Made by a program: the position numbers and the translations under genes
Shown here: positions 1 through 10,472 of the stretch, piece by piece
Numbering within the stretch: the stretch's first letter is position 1
How the letters are laid out: every line of letters starts with the position of its first letter
The notes under the pieces: model-generated
Database searches by the model: none
What the model was told of the DNA's origin: nothing
Seen by the model: the letters and a program-made list of their open reading frames with translations, nothing else
Assembly (NCBI GenBank): GCA_903871935.1
Contig: CAIQIQ010000082.1
Span: 1-41,715 of the forward strand
Reading direction: 5' to 3'
Origin: an uncultured Phycisphaerales bacterium
Lineage (GTDB): Bacteria > Planctomycetota > Phycisphaerae > Tepidisphaerales > Tepidisphaeraceae
DNA length: 41,715 bases

Positions 1-2748
1 CACCGGGGTGGTCACCAGATTGCTGCTGAAGCTGCTGTCGGTGGATCGATCCAGGTAGAAGCCATCCTCATTGCTGGAATTGTCCGTCCAGGAGAGGCTG
101 ATCTGCGTTTGGGAAATCACCGTGGCACTGAGCCCCGAGGGCGCTGCCGGGCCAGGGGCCAGGGTGATGGCGCTGGCCGGATTGCTGTTGGCCGACTGAT
201 TGGGTCCATTGGTGGCGCGGACGCGGAAGTAGTACAGCGTGGTGGGATTAAGCCCGGTGATCGAGGCGACGGTGGCGTTCTGAGCAGCCGTGCTCGTCAC
301 CAGGTTCTGCGTGAAGCCGGCATCGGTAGCCCGGTCAATGGCAAAGCCGGTCTCATTGGCGGAATTATCCGCCCAGCTCAGGTTAATCTGTGAGGAGTTG
401 ATGGCGGTGGCAGCAAGATTGCTGGGACCTACGCCGCCGCGGATGATGCCCCCGCCGAAGGAGGCGACCCAGATATCCTTAGAGTTGTAAGGGTTGACGA
501 AGACGCGCTCGGTCATGGCGAAGGGGAATGAAGCGACACTGATGAAGTTGGCAGCCGACAAACCCGGAACGGTAACATCCGGGGTGTAGAGCAAGCCCCC
601 ACCCTCGCCTGCCACATACATCTCCTTCGTGGCGGGGTTGATCGTGACCGATTGGATCGGCAACGAGCCATAGAGAGTCGGAATAACGCTGCCGAGGTTC
701 ATCTTCGTCCAGGTCAGGCCGCGGTCTGCGGTACGGTAGAGATCGCCTCTATCGTTGCCCGTACCATTCCAGCCGTTGTAGACACCGACATACCAGGTGT
801 TCTGGGCTGGATCAGTAGGATCGATCGTCACCTCTTTCGTATACCAGTGCATGTTCGGGTCGGAGCGGTCAACCCAGCTTGTGCCATCGTCGGTACTGAC
901 GAACACGCCACTGCTGTCCGTGAAGAGGTTGTTGACCATCCTGCCCGAATACGTGGCGATCAGCGTCCCATCGTTCAGAACTTGAAGGGTGTAGGCATGG
1001 CCCTCCGTCCGCGGCGGGTTTGCCAGATGAGTCCAGGTCGATCCCGTACCTGCACTGAGGTTATTCGTGACCCAAACTCCACCGTTGGTACCGACGCCAT
1101 CAACGGTCATCGCGTACATGCGGTTGGCATTGTTCGGATCCATTTGGATCCAGACCACCGGAACGCCAAAGCTGTGGATGCTGGACCAGGTGGCTCCCTG
1201 GTCGGCAGAGACTACTACCGCTCCGTATTGCCAGCTCGGATTGCAGCGGGCATCAGTCAGGTAGGTGGTTTGGTACATATCATGCACATTGCTCGTCGCA
1301 CCATAGAGCTGACCGTTGAAATAGATGGTCTTGTACAAGGTGTTTTGCACGACACCGTTGTAATTCGGATACGACCACGATGCTCCACCGTCAGTGCTGC
1401 GCCAGCCCAGAATATCCGTGTAGCTGGCCATGATGTTGGTGGGGCTGGTCCAGGTGATGTAGTGAACGCTGGTCTCAGTAAGTCCAACACCACGATAGGC
1501 TTTGTGCTGTGGCGTGTTCTGCCCCGCAGGATTGCTGTCGGCCTGATTCTCGTAGGTCTGATGCCAGGTGACACCGCCATCACTGGTCACATGCGTAAAG
1601 TTCTGGGCGATAATCGCCTTGTTAGCATCTGTGGCACACACAGCAAAGCCCGAAGCCTCGCCGCCCCAACTCCAGTCCAAGTCTCCGCCTTGTCCCTCAT
1701 AGGCTGTGATGGTGTTCTTGTTCGGAGTATTCGGCGTCACATCCCATGGCACGGTGAAAAACGTATCAGCCCACGTATTGCCGCCGTCCGTGCTCTTGAG
1801 CACCTGCGGCCGACCATACAGGTCAACGCCTGCTGTATATACCATGCTGATATTGTTCTGGGCCATTGAGATATAGTGCATATCCCCGCCGGTAGGAATC
1901 GCCGCAATCCCACTGCCTACATTCACCCAGCTTCCCCCGACATCCAGGCGATACGCTCCACCATAGGCGAGATTCTCAGGATTCGAACTCGGCGCCGGAC
2001 TGCTGCTGGTGGTCAGCGCCAGGAGACGCACCGTGCTGCCTTCTTTAGCGCCGGTAAACGACATGATCGTCTGGCCCGGCTGCTGCGCGGCCAGGGAGAA
2101 ACTCGATCCCCCGTTACTGGAGATCAACAGACCCTGGTTCGTGCCGACGTAGACATTGCTTCCATCGAAGAACGCCCCGGCCACATAGAGATTGCTGGAT
2201 GTATAGGCAGTCGTGAAACTCGTGCCGCCATTGGTGGACAGGTACAGATTGGACCCGTTGGAAACCAGCAGTTGGGTTGTCGTGGAGACGTCGGTCCCGA
2301 TCCAGTACGCCGTGCCATTGGTCCATCCACTGACGCTGGCGAAGGTGTTTCCTCTATCCGTGCTCTTCGCCAAATTGAGACTGCAATTGGCGATGTAGAG
2401 GATATTCGGATCGCTGGTAAAGCGAACCTGCATGGTCGAGCCGCTATTCACCCCGCCGACACTGCTGTGAAAGTTGACCATCTTCCAGCTTTGGCCAAAG
2501 TCGCGGGAATGGTAGATGCCGCTCATATCGCTGGAGATCCAGAGATCCTGCCCATTGGGAGCGATGACCGAGCCATACAGCGCACCACCGCCGCCGGGAC
2601 CATCGGTGTTCCAGAGAGTGGGCATCGCCAGGAGGATGCGCGCCTCCACCGCTTCGATCAGCGGACGGGTGGCAAGCCTTAAGGCAGTGGACCGACTGCG
2701 GGATTGATTTGCAGTGGAACGACCGATAGCAGCGCGAAACAGCGGCAT
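1..2748 (-). CDS. Secreted BNR/sialidase-like propeller protein with Fn3 domains, LEPR-XLL type N-terminus (partial)
   Basis: The open frame runs from ATG at 2748 to the left edge with no stop, giving 916 codons of an incomplete protein. GGAGG lies six bases before the ATG. The N-terminus is basic and carries IEAVEARILLA at about residues 31-41, matching the planctomycete LEPR-XLL export/anchoring signature. A long beta-propeller region follows, with many Asp-box (BNR) motifs such as STDGGNTW, TSDGGVTW, STDGGASW and STDDGTSW, as in sialidases, GH74 xyloglucanases and VPS10-type propellers. From about residue 773 come two fibronectin III-like repeats (WADNSANETGF, then WTDNSSNEDGF); the second continues off the window. 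I infer an extracellular carbohydrate-binding or carbohydrate-degrading protein. Catalytic residues cannot be assigned, so GH74 membership is only a possibility. Long open frames on the + strand here are shadows of this gene. Confidence 0.85.
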   Translation of the reverse strand, partial: MPLFRAAIGRSTANQSRSRSTALRLATRPLIEAVEARILLAMPTLWNTDGPGGGGALYGSVIAPNGQDLWISSDMSGIYHSRDFGQSWKMVNFHSSVGGVNSGSTMQVRFTSDPNILYIANCSLNLAKSTDRGNTFASVSGWTNGTAYWIGTDVSTTTQLLVSNGSNLYLSTNGGTSFTTAYTSSNLYVAGAFFDGSNVYVGTNQGLLISSNGGSSFSLAAQQPGQTIMSFTGAKEGSTVRLLALTTSSSPAPSSNPENLAYGGAYRLDVGGSWVNVGSGIAAIPTGGDMHYISMAQNNISMVYTAGVDLYGRPQVLKSTDGGNTWADTFFTVPWDVTPNTPNKNTITAYEGQGGDLDWSWGGEASGFAVCATDANKAIIAQNFTHVTSDGGVTWHQTYENQADSNPAGQNTPQHKAYRGVGLTETSVHYITWTSPTNIMASYTDILGWRSTDGGASWSYPNYNGVVQNTLYKTIYFNGQLYGATSNVHDMYQTTYLTDARCNPSWQYGAVVVSADQGATWSSIHSFGVPVVWIQMDPNNANRMYAMTVDGVGTNGGVWVTNNLSAGTGSTWTHLANPPRTEGHAYTLQVLNDGTLIATYSGRMVNNLFTDSSGVFVSTDDGTSWVDRSDPNMHWYTKEVTIDPTDPAQNTWYVGVYNGWNGTGNDRGDLYRTADRGLTWTKMNLGSVIPTLYGSLPIQSVTINPATKEMYVAGEGGGLLYTPDVTVPGLSAANFISVASFPFAMTERVFVNPYNSKDIWVASFGGGIIRGGVGPSNLAATAINSSQINLSWADNSANETGFAIDRATDAGFTQNLVTSTAAQNATVASITGLNPTTLYYFRVRATNGPNQSANSNPASAITLAPGPAAPSGLSATVISQTQISLSWTDNSSNEDGFYLDRSTDSSFSSNLVTTPV

Positions 2749-2932
2749 CTGTGCCTCCAGCAGGATGACAGCCTCATCAGTGTACTACTGATTACCACGT
2801 CTGATGTGGGGAGTCCAACGCAATAATGGGAGATACGGCACATACCGCCATGAGGATCGCGTCTCCTCAGATAGGTGTGTAATACGGATCATACTGGTGG
2901 TTCAGTGCACGGCTGTTCGGTAGAGTACCGCC

Positions 2933-4081
2933 ATGACAAGACGGCAACGCTTGATGGCAACCATCCGCGGAGAGGCGGTAGATCGACCTGCGGTGAGTTT
3001 CTACGAAATCGGTGGACTGCCCGCCAATCCGGACGATCCGAGTCCATTCAATATTCACAACGATCCCTCCTGGCGGCCACTGATCAAGCTTGCCGAAGAA
3101 TGGACGGACCTGATCCGCCTGCGCACACCGGACGTACGGCCGGCATGCCCGCAGGTCGTCAGCGAACTGCGTAAGGAGGAGACCTGGACCGAGCAATCGG
3201 CCCATGGCCCATCGCGTTACCGGCGGACGACCATCCGCATCGGCGGCAGAACACTGACCTCCCTGACACGTCGCGATGCCGGGATCGATACGATCTGGAC
3301 GATCGAGCACCTGCTCAAGGGGGCGGAGGATCTGCGGGCGTACCTGGAGTTGCCTGATGAGTATCTGGAAGAGACCATCCATTGCGCAAACCTGCACGCG
3401 GAGGATGCACTGGTGGGCGACGCCGGCATCGTCATGGTTGATACCTCGGACCCGCTTTGCCTGGCGGCCGCTCTGTTTTCGATGGAGGATTACACGACGC
3501 TCGCGTTCACGGAGCCAGCCCTGTTCCATCGGTTGCTGGAGAAATTCGCGAAGCCGCTCTATCGGCGAACAGAGATCGTGGCCGCCGCTTTTCCCGGGCA
3601 TCTCTGGCGCATCTACGGGCCGGAGTACGCTTCAGAGCCGTTCCTGCCGCCGGCGCTCTTCGATGAATATGTGGTGCGCTACGTTGAGCCGATGGTGCGG
3701 ATGATCAATCAACATGGCGGCTTCGCCCGCATCCACTGTCATGGACGGGTGCGGAACATCCTTCCGAAGATGGTGAAGATGGGCGCGGCCGGCACCGACC
3801 CACTGGAGCCGCCGCACCAGGGCGATATCACGTTGGCCGAGGCGCGAGCAATGGTTGGGAAAGATCTGGTGATCTTTGGCAACCTGGAGGTCAGCGACAT
3901 CGAGAACCTCCCGCCGGCACAGTTCGAGCAGGTCGTTCGCCGATCCCTGGCCGAGGGCACTGCAGGCAGCGGACGCGGATTTGTCCTGATGCCCAGTGCT
4001 GCCCCCTATGGGCGAATGATCACGCCGACCACGATGGCGAACTATATGACGATGGTTCGGCTGGTGGAGGCGATGGCGTAA
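2933..4081 (+). CDS. Uroporphyrinogen decarboxylase-like (URO-D superfamily) protein
   Basis: 382 residues, the usual length for URO-D/MtaA-type TIM barrels. The N-terminus MTRRQRLMATIRGEAVDRPA is typical of URO-D-like proteins. The C-terminal half carries GTDPLEPPHQGDITLAEA and VIFGNLE, matching the conserved region that in corrinoid methyltransferases follows the zinc motif HxCG. Here that motif reads HCHG: the usual Cys position is His, so a standard thiol:corrinoid methyltransferase role is doubtful. Members of this family in planctomycetes often sit near sugar-metabolism genes, and a GH63-type glucosidase lies convergently nine bases downstream. True heme-pathway HemE function is unlikely because the N-terminal substrate-binding signature of HemE is not seen. 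No strong ribosome-binding site precedes the ATG. The substrate is unknown. Confidence 0.8.
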   Translation: MTRRQRLMATIRGEAVDRPAVSFYEIGGLPANPDDPSPFNIHNDPSWRPLIKLAEEWTDLIRLRTPDVRPACPQVVSELRKEETWTEQSAHGPSRYRRTTIRIGGRTLTSLTRRDAGIDTIWTIEHLLKGAEDLRAYLELPDEYLEETIHCANLHAEDALVGDAGIVMVDTSDPLCLAAALFSMEDYTTLAFTEPALFHRLLEKFAKPLYRRTEIVAAAFPGHLWRIYGPEYASEPFLPPALFDEYVVRYVEPMVRMINQHGGFARIHCHGRVRNILPKMVKMGAAGTDPLEPPHQGDITLAEARAMVGKDLVIFGNLEVSDIENLPPAQFEQVVRRSLAEGTAGSGRGFVLMPSAAPYGRMITPTTMANYMTMVRLVEAMA

Positions 4082-4090
4082 CGCGCAAGG

Positions 4091-6763
4091 TCATGAGCTC
4101 GTGTGACGATCATGGGCCAGCTGGTCGAGGATCTTGGCGACCAGACCGGTCCAGCCGGTCTGGTGCATAGCGCCCAAGCCCTTGCCGGTATCGCCGTGGA
4201 AGTACTCGGGAAACAGCAGCAGTTCGCGGAAGTGCGGGTCGTGCTGCTGCAGGTCGTTGCTGTACATCGGCCGCCGGCCTGACGCGTCCGGGAGAAAGAG
4301 GGCGCTAAGCCGCCGGCCGATCTCCATCGCGACCTCGTTCAGGTTCATCATGCGGCCGGAACCGCTTGGGCATTCGACGGTGAAGCTCTTGCCATAGAAG
4401 CGGTCATACACCCGCAGGGCGGTGATCAGCATGAATGCCATGGGGAACCAGATCGGCCCGCGCCAATTGCTGTTGCCGCCGAATAGACCGCTGCGCGATT
4501 CGCCCGGTTCGTATCGAACCACCAGTTCGTCGGTGCCACAGCCAAGCACGAACGGGTGCTCCAGGTGGTATCGTGAGATGGAACGCAGGCCATAGGTCGA
4601 AAGGAACTCGGTTTCATCAAGCACGCGCTGCAGGATGCGGCGAAGTCTGCCCTCGTGAGCGATGCTTAGCAGGCACTTGTGGCCATCGGGGGTCCAGACA
4701 CAGGCGATGCCCCCGGAGAACTCCGGCCGGTTGGCGAGCAGCCACTCATAACGTTCGCGGAAGTGCGGCAGGTTCTGGAACCAATGCTCCTCAAGCACTT
4801 GTGCGGCAAAGAGCGGGACGATGCCCACCAGTGAGCGGACCAGCAGCGGTTCAGCCTTGTCGGTGCCATCGTGCTGTCGGTGGATGATGTCGTAATACCA
4901 ACCATCCTGCTCGCTCCACATGCTCACAGCGCCGGGGGCTTCGGCGTTGATGGCGGCCGAGATGCTCAGGAAGTGCTCGAAGAACTTCGCGCCCAGGTGT
5001 TCATACACGGTGTCTTTCTGCGCCAGTTCCAGGCCCATGGCCATCAGGTTGAGACAGAATAGCGCCATCCAGCCGGTGCCATCGGCCTGCTCGATCCATC
5101 CGCCATCCGGCAGCGACTGGGAGCGGTCGAAGACGGAGATGTTGTCCATGCCCAGGAAGCCGCCTTCAAAGATGTTCCGGCCGGTGCGGTCCTTGCGGTT
5201 CACCCACCAGGTGAAGTTCAGCAGCAGCTTGTGATAACAGCGCTCCAGGAATTGCAGGTCGCCATGCTCCTGGCGGGCATGTTTCTCCATGTTGTAGATG
5301 CGCCAGACGGCCCAGGCCTGCACCGGCGGATTCACATCCGAGAAATGCCACTCGTATGCCGGCACCTGGCCGTTGGGATGCATGAAGCGCTCATTGATCA
5401 GCAGTTCTAGCTGGCTCTTGGTGAGGTCGATATCGACCATCGCCAGCGGGATGGCATGAAAGGCGCTGTCCCAGGCGGCGAACCAGGGATATTCCCACTT
5501 GTCCGGCATCGACATGACATCGCTGGCGAACAGGCTGTTCCAGGATGCATTGCGGCCATCCAGCCGCTGCGCGGGAGGCGGGAAATCCGGGTTGTCGCCA
5601 TGGAGCCAGGCATGGACATCGTAGAGGTAGAATTGCTTGGTCCAGAGCATACCGGCAAGTGCCTGACGCTGAATGCGGCGTTCCTCTTCAGTAAGCAGGG
5701 GGGCGTGGATGTTGTGATGAAACGTATCCGCCTCGGCCATTCGCGCTGTGAAGGTCTGATCGAACTGGGCAAATGGTTCGGCAAGGGCGCGATCGGTGAG
5801 CAGCAGGCGCAGCTCCGAGGTTCGTCCCGGTTCGATGGACAGGTTGTAGCGCAAGCCCGCTTTGGTGCCGCGCGGTTCGGCAGAGATCGCGCCCTGCTCG
5901 CCGTGAACGATGTATTCATGGAACGCATCCTTCACGTGTGGATGACGATTGGGCGCGTGATACAAGCGTTGGTTGTCTGTTTCGTTGCAGGTGAATAGTA
6001 CTTCGGGCGCGCCCATTGCATACAAATGGCGAATGCCCAGCGACGACCCCGTACACAGCAGTTCAACATATCCTGCATGGTGCGCCGTGAGTTCGATAGC
6101 GGGCTCGGACGTTGCTGCCGGTTGCCATGCCCAGGTGTTGCGATACCAGAGCTGCGGCAGGAGGACCAGGCCGGCGGCGGCCGAGCCACGGTTGGTGGCG
6201 GTGATGCGGATGGCGATCTCCTCGGGGCCGGCTTTGGCGTACTCGATGAGGACGTCGAAGTAGCGGCCTGCATCAAAGATGCCGGTGTCGAGCAGTTCAT
6301 ACTCCCCATCGTTGCGCGTGCGCCGGGCGTTCTCCTGAGTCAGTTGATCGTAGGGGAACGACTCCTGGGGATACTTATAGAGCATTCGCATGTACGAATG
6401 GGTCGGCGTCGAGTCGAGGTAGTAGTAGAGCTCCTTTACATCCTCACCATGGTTGGCCTCAAGCGGGGTGAGGCCAAAGAACCGTTCCTTAAGAATTGGG
6501 TCTTTGCCATTCCAGAGGGCCAGGCCAAAGCAGAGGATCTGTGCTTCATCACAGAGTCCGCCGATGCCATCTTCGCCCCAGCGATAGGCTTTGGAGCGCG
6601 CCATGTCATGGGTGAGGGATGTCCAGGGGTCGCCGTTGGCGCTGTAATCCTCGCGAACGGTTCCCCAGGCGCGGTCGGCGATGTATGGTCCCCAGCGTTT
6701 CCAGTTCGCCTTGCCGGCGCGGTGTTCGCGCAGACGCTGGGTTTCCCGATCAGCACGGGGCAT
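4091..6763 (-). CDS. GH63 / MGH1-like glycoside hydrolase (glucosidase)
   Basis: 890 residues, matching the 880-900 residue bacterial GH63-type glucosidase family. The N-terminal signature around residues 19-42 ([20 protein letters not shown]) and [26 protein letters not shown] and STPTHSYM are hallmarks of that family. The C-terminal (alpha/alpha)6 barrel contains [25 protein letters not shown] at about residues 764-774 and [10 protein letters not shown] at about 867-876. It probably hydrolyses an alpha-glucoside or alpha-mannosyl-type substrate; the exact sugar cannot be told from sequence. No signal peptide is visible, so it is probably cytoplasmic. AGGAGG lies five bases before the ATG, supporting this start. 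It is convergent with the URO-D-like gene and no terminator fits in the nine-base gap. Confidence 0.9.
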   Translation of the reverse strand: MPRADRETQRLREHRAGKANWKRWGPYIADRAWGTVREDYSANGDPWTSLTHDMARSKAYRWGEDGIGGLCDEAQILCFGLALWNGKDPILKERFFGLTPLEANHGEDVKELYYYLDSTPTHSYMRMLYKYPQESFPYDQLTQENARRTRNDGEYELLDTGIFDAGRYFDVLIEYAKAGPEEIAIRITATNRGSAAAGLVLLPQLWYRNTWAWQPAATSEPAIELTAHHAGYVELLCTGSSLGIRHLYAMGAPEVLFTCNETDNQRLYHAPNRHPHVKDAFHEYIVHGEQGAISAEPRGTKAGLRYNLSIEPGRTSELRLLLTDRALAEPFAQFDQTFTARMAEADTFHHNIHAPLLTEEERRIQRQALAGMLWTKQFYLYDVHAWLHGDNPDFPPPAQRLDGRNASWNSLFASDVMSMPDKWEYPWFAAWDSAFHAIPLAMVDIDLTKSQLELLINERFMHPNGQVPAYEWHFSDVNPPVQAWAVWRIYNMEKHARQEHGDLQFLERCYHKLLLNFTWWVNRKDRTGRNIFEGGFLGMDNISVFDRSQSLPDGGWIEQADGTGWMALFCLNLMAMGLELAQKDTVYEHLGAKFFEHFLSISAAINAEAPGAVSMWSEQDGWYYDIIHRQHDGTDKAEPLLVRSLVGIVPLFAAQVLEEHWFQNLPHFRERYEWLLANRPEFSGGIACVWTPDGHKCLLSIAHEGRLRRILQRVLDETEFLSTYGLRSISRYHLEHPFVLGCGTDELVVRYEPGESRSGLFGGNSNWRGPIWFPMAFMLITALRVYDRFYGKSFTVECPSGSGRMMNLNEVAMEIGRRLSALFLPDASGRRPMYSNDLQQHDPHFRELLLFPEYFHGDTGKGLGAMHQTGWTGLVAKILDQLAHDRHTSS

Positions 6764-6780
6764 GTGGGCCTCCTGTGCCG

Positions 6781-6811
6781 ATCATAGGATGTGGTAAGTA
6801 CAGGTGCGCAA
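6781..6811 (-). promoter_or_regulatory. Possible promoter of the GH63-type glucosidase gene
   Basis: On the minus strand, TATGAT (complement of 6781-6786) lies 18 bases upstream of the glucosidase start, with TTGCGC (complement of 6806-6811) 19 bases further upstream. The spacing is one to two bases too long and the -35 is poor, so this is weak. The -35 falls inside the first copy of the 16-base repeat at 6801. Confidence 0.25.
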
Positions 6812-6896
6812 GTTCTCGGTGATGGTACCCTCTGTGTGCTAAGTGCTGTAGTGAATGGTGGTTACGGCGAAATCAGGGAGCAGGTGCGCAAGTTCT
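6801..6896. repeat. 16-base direct repeat pair, 80 bases apart
   Basis: CAGGTGCGCAAGTTCT occurs at 6801-6816 and again at 6881-6896, exactly 80 bases apart. The sequence between and after the copies does not match, so this is a dispersed pair and not an 80-base tandem repeat. It lies upstream of the glucosidase gene, where it could be a regulator site. Confidence 0.7.
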
Positions 6897-6958
6897 TAGG
6901 GGACCTTCTCCCAGAAGGAGGACGAGCAAGACGGGTACGGCACCCCTCACCTCGGAAA

Positions 6959-6992
6959 AAAGTGTGACATTGAGTGACAAAGTGTGACATTG
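6959..6992. repeat. Three GTGACA boxes at 10-base spacing
   Basis: AAAGTGTGACATTG occurs at 6959-6972 and 6979-6992. GTGACA itself occurs three times, at 6964, 6974 and 6984, exactly one DNA helical turn apart. Phased direct repeats of this sort are typical binding sites for regulators that bind head to tail on one DNA face. Which regulator, and which of the flanking divergent genes it would serve, is unknown. Confidence 0.55.
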
Positions 6993-7260
6993 CCCCGCAA
7001 GAACGTAATACGCAATACGTCATGCGTGGAAGATCTCGTTGCGCTAGAAAGCGGGGCGCTGCCTTAACAGCCCTTGTGGGCCTGCTACGAGCGTATTCGA
7101 TTGAGAAATAGCGTGGCCAGGTGAGGGCCAAGAGAGGGTGAAAAAACAGGTCTCTCTACCATATAGGGGTCCTTTGCAAGATTCGATAAAGAGAGATCGA
7201 GATTTGACAATGGTTTACGGACTGCGAACAAAATTCGCATAATTTTTGGAGAGTCGTGGC

Positions 7261-7538
7261 ATGCGGATTGCTTGGCGGTGATGACCCTCTTGGCTGCGGC
7301 CGGATGCGCAGACGGACCTCCGCTGATGAAGGGCGGCCCCAAAAGCATCGCCCGTCGCCGCAGGCGACTGGACGACCGCCGTGCGGGCGTCAGCAAGGCG
7401 AAGGCGTACGTCGCCGGGAGACGAGGCAGGCCAGATGCAGGCCCGCCGGTGAGAGAAGCGAACAGCAGGCGCAGACTTTCTCACGCCACGGCGCTACGTT
7501 GCAGGAGAGAGCAAGAGAAGACTCTGAACAGGAGATAG
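7261..7538 (+). pseudogene. Possible frameshifted lipoprotein remnant
   Basis: GGAGAG at 7248-7253 is correctly placed for ATG 7261, but that frame reads MRIAWR and stops at 7279-7281. A second frame, entered one base off and containing ATG 7281, reads AVMTLLAAAGC followed by ADG: a complete lipoprotein signal core with lipobox. One missing base near 7272 would join the two into MRIA-LAVMTLLAAAGC, a textbook lipoprotein signal peptide. The rest of that frame, ending at 7538, is arginine-rich and resembles nothing I recognise. This could be a decayed lipoprotein gene, a sequencing error or chance. Confidence 0.3.
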
Positions 7539-7610
7539 CGGATCTGGAGCTGTGCCGGGCATCTGGCATTGCTTTGGCGCGGTCGTATCATTTGGTGGCG
7601 AGGATGGCCA

Positions 7611-10415
7611 ATGGGTGACACCCGGACGATTGCCGTTGATGCCGAGATGCGGGTTGGCAAGGAATGGCGGGCATGCCGTATCACCGCTCGGGTGAGAAAG
7701 GCAATGGCGGCGTTGGTGCTGGGTGTTGTGATCGGCGTGGTGCAGATGGCTTCGCCGGCACTGGGCGAACGTCTGGGGTTCCTGACGCTCAATCCTGCAA
7801 CGTACTCATCACCTTCGGGTCAGTATCGGCTGGAGGTGAATCCCAGCACTCTCTATGGCCAGGGAGATGGCACTTGTCGCGTCACGCGCGCGGGCGTGGA
7901 GGTCTGGTCGAAGACACTTCCTGTCACGCTCTGGCAGGCGGCCATCGCCGACGATGGGACGGTCGCCGGTTACGGATACAGCCATGGCGCAGAAGGGGCC
8001 GTGAGAGAGGGACGCGCCCGCGATGATCGTCCTGGGACTTTTCATGTCGTCATCCTCGATCCCCAAGGCAAGTTCCGGCTGAATCAGGTGACGCCCAGGG
8101 AGGAAAGCCGGTTCGAGGATGGGCTACCGGACCCCAAAGCTGCGGGCATGTGGGTGGATCCAACTACCGACCGGTTCGTGGTGCGTATCGTCGATGCGGA
8201 TGTCAACCGCAACAGCGAATCGTGGTAGTGCTATCGGCTCTCGACAGGCAAGGCGCTGAGCAAACTGGAGCCCCGCCGCGCCCCGGCCGACAAGGCCGAT
8301 GCGCTGTTTGTCTGTGATGCCCGACCGGTGCGAGGTACGCCGCTGGTGCTGGTTCACTGGTACCGCTTTCAACAGCCACAGATGGGCGCGATCTTTGCCC
8401 TGCTGGATCCGGAGGGCTCGACCGTCTGGCGATTGGATCTGCCCGAGGACTACATGGTCCGCAATGACGAGGGCGCTCAGTATCGACTTCTGAGTGAGGT
8501 CCGACGGCCGGGCGTAATCCTGGACAGCAATGAGTCCGGCCGGTTTGAAGTGCGGTTCGTCGCCGAGAGCCAGCGCGTGACGTTCGCGGTGGAGAAGGCG
8601 CCGGACCAGGCCAAGGACAAATGGCGCGTGCGTGAGGTGGGCCGGGCTCCTTACGTGCCGGCCAGCCAACCGGCCGGGGTATTGCCGGTGGTTGAGCTTC
8701 GGCATGTGGGGGCGATCGCCCTGAAGGATGGCCGCGACGAGCCGCATCCGATCCGCAGCGTCTGGCGGTTTGACCTGGACGGCAAAGGGCAACTGGGATT
8801 CCTGCGCCATGACACCGGACAGAAGCCGGTATTCGTGTTGGTGGACACCGATGGACGGGTGCAGCGTGAGGTCAAGCTGGACCAGACCAAGGTGAGTGGC
8901 GAATTCGCTCTTGCCCACATCGCGGCGCAGCGGTGGCTGGTTCTGGCGAGCGAGTGGGGACTGGAAGCCAAGTCGGATGGTTGGTGGATCGACACGGACA
9001 CGGGGAAGGTCCAGCCGATCAGCGGCCTGGACTGTCCGGCCGCCGAATCGGTCGTGGGCACAGGCGATGGCGGCTTTGTCGTCTTCTCCGTGCAGCATCA
9101 GCGTTTTACGATCAGCAAGGAAATCATTGCCTTCGATGCTGAAGGCCGTGTGCGCTGGCGGCTGCCCAGCGACTATCAGGATCCGGCCATGCCATGCATG
9201 CCGAGCGATATTGCGGTTACCGCAGAGGGACAGATTGCTCTCTTGGATCGGTCGGGTCAGATCAAGCTGTTCTCCTCGAAGGGACAATTCCTCCGCACGA
9301 TCGACCTGGCGAAAGCTTGGCAGGCCAATCCGAACTATCTCTCCGGTCTGGGCGCTGACGCGGCCGGCCTGGTGGTCTACGACTTCGACGGCCGCCCGCC
9401 GGTTTGGCGCATGAACCTTGACGGGAAGGTGACGGGCCGGCTGACGCCCCATTTCGCGGACGGCCGCCAGTTCACACCTCACCAGCGTCTGCGAGCCGGG
9501 CCCGACGGCCGGCTTTGGGTTACCGACGGCGAATCTCTGCTGCGTTTGAACGACGATGGCAAGGTGGACCGGGTGCTTGGCCGCGAGCCGCGGCCGAAGC
9601 AGTTGGCCCGCGTGCGTACGTTCACGGTCGATCCGGTTGGGCGAATCTATCTGGTTGATGAGCGCACGAGCACCGTGCACCTGTTCGAACGAGACGGCAC
9701 GCTGCTGCGCCGTTGTCAGCCTCTGCCCAAGGATTTCGAGAGCAACATGCCCGCCGATGAGATCACCGTTCGCGGGGATGGGAGTGTGTACATCGCCCAA
9801 AGCCTGTCTATCGGCCATCCGCAGCGTTACTTGCGCTTCGACCCCAATGGCCGGCGTAGCGGGTTCGAGGAACTGCGCGTGGACTCGATCAACGAGCAAT
9901 GGCAGTTCGTGCCTGGGGGCACATCCCGCTGGGTTGCCGGGTATCAGCAGGTATACCGGGTGGACGACGATGGCAAGGTGGTCAAAACGATTGGGCGTCG
10001 GCCCGATGGGAGGTGGATGGAGCACGTGAACGCGTTGGCGGTGGCGGCCGATGGCAGTGTGGCGGTGGCGTGCTCTCGAACGGTAGGGTTGGGCCAGTCG
10101 GATGTGGCCGTCTGCACCTATGCGGCCGACGGGCGGCCGCTGCGTACGATCGCGCTGCCCGGGGATCCGCAGGTGCTCGAGGTGCAGTACAAGGGTGGGT
10201 TCATCCTGGCGTGGGTCGGGGAGAAAGTGCTGCTGATTGGCGCCGACGGCCGTTTCATCGGGCAGGTGCGGGTTGACCTGCCGCAGCGTAGCCAGTACTC
10301 GGATCGGCCGCTGCTGAGTCCTGATGGGAAGGAATTGTGGCGGTTGAGTGAGGACCAGCGCCGGATCGAGCGGTTTGCACTTCCGGAGCAGGAGGAAAAG
10401 CACGGCGCGAACTGA
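7611..10415 (+). pseudogene. Secreted NHL/beta-propeller protein interrupted by one in-frame TAG
   Basis: A single frame of 934 sense codons' length is open from 7611 to 10415 except for TAG at 8226-8228 (codon 206). Reading continues on the far side without frameshift: ...NSESW, stop, CYRLSTGK.... ATG 7611 has GAGGA six bases upstream; in-frame GTG 7692 would give a shorter signal peptide. A hydrophobic segment AALVLGVVIGVVQ followed by ASPALG indicates secretion. The body holds NHL/YWTD-type propeller repeats such as LRAGPDGRLWVTDGES, FTVDPVGRIYLVDE and ITVRGDGSVYIAQ. A one-base change from TGG (Trp) would create the TAG. It is either a recent nonsense pseudogene, a sequence error or a readthrough site. 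The function of the intact protein is unknown. Confidence 0.75.
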
Positions 10416-10472
10416 CTCGATTGAGGACTGATGGTCCGAATCGCGTCCTGTTCTCTGATTGTTTTGCGATTC

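Larger units (their letters stand above)
6764..7610. other. Gene-poor intergenic stretch with short repeats
   Basis: About 850 bases between the divergent glucosidase and propeller-protein genes. I see no convincing complete gene: open frames here are short, arginine-rich or have no family resemblance. It holds a 16-base direct repeat 80 bases apart, three GTGACA boxes spaced exactly ten bases apart, an AT-rich segment at 7200-7250 with a TTGACA and a CATAAT that are wrongly spaced to each other, and a possible broken lipoprotein start at 7261-7538. Confidence 0.6.

Noticed and set aside
652..2682. Long + strand open frames (405 and 268 codons)
   Set aside because: They lie opposite the minus-strand propeller gene, which has signal, Asp boxes and Fn3 repeats; the + frames have no domain, signal or ribosome-binding site.
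6801..6960. 80-base tandem repeat
   Set aside because: Only the first 16 bases of each 80-base unit match.
7204..7243. TTGACA and CATAAT as a promoter pair
   Set aside because: Spacing is 28 bases, far from the 16-18 needed; a TTTACG -35 would fit better but is weak.
8226..8228. TAG as a pyrrolysine codon
   Set aside because: No pyl genes are visible, and the protein is not a methylamine methyltransferase; nonsense change or sequence error is simpler.
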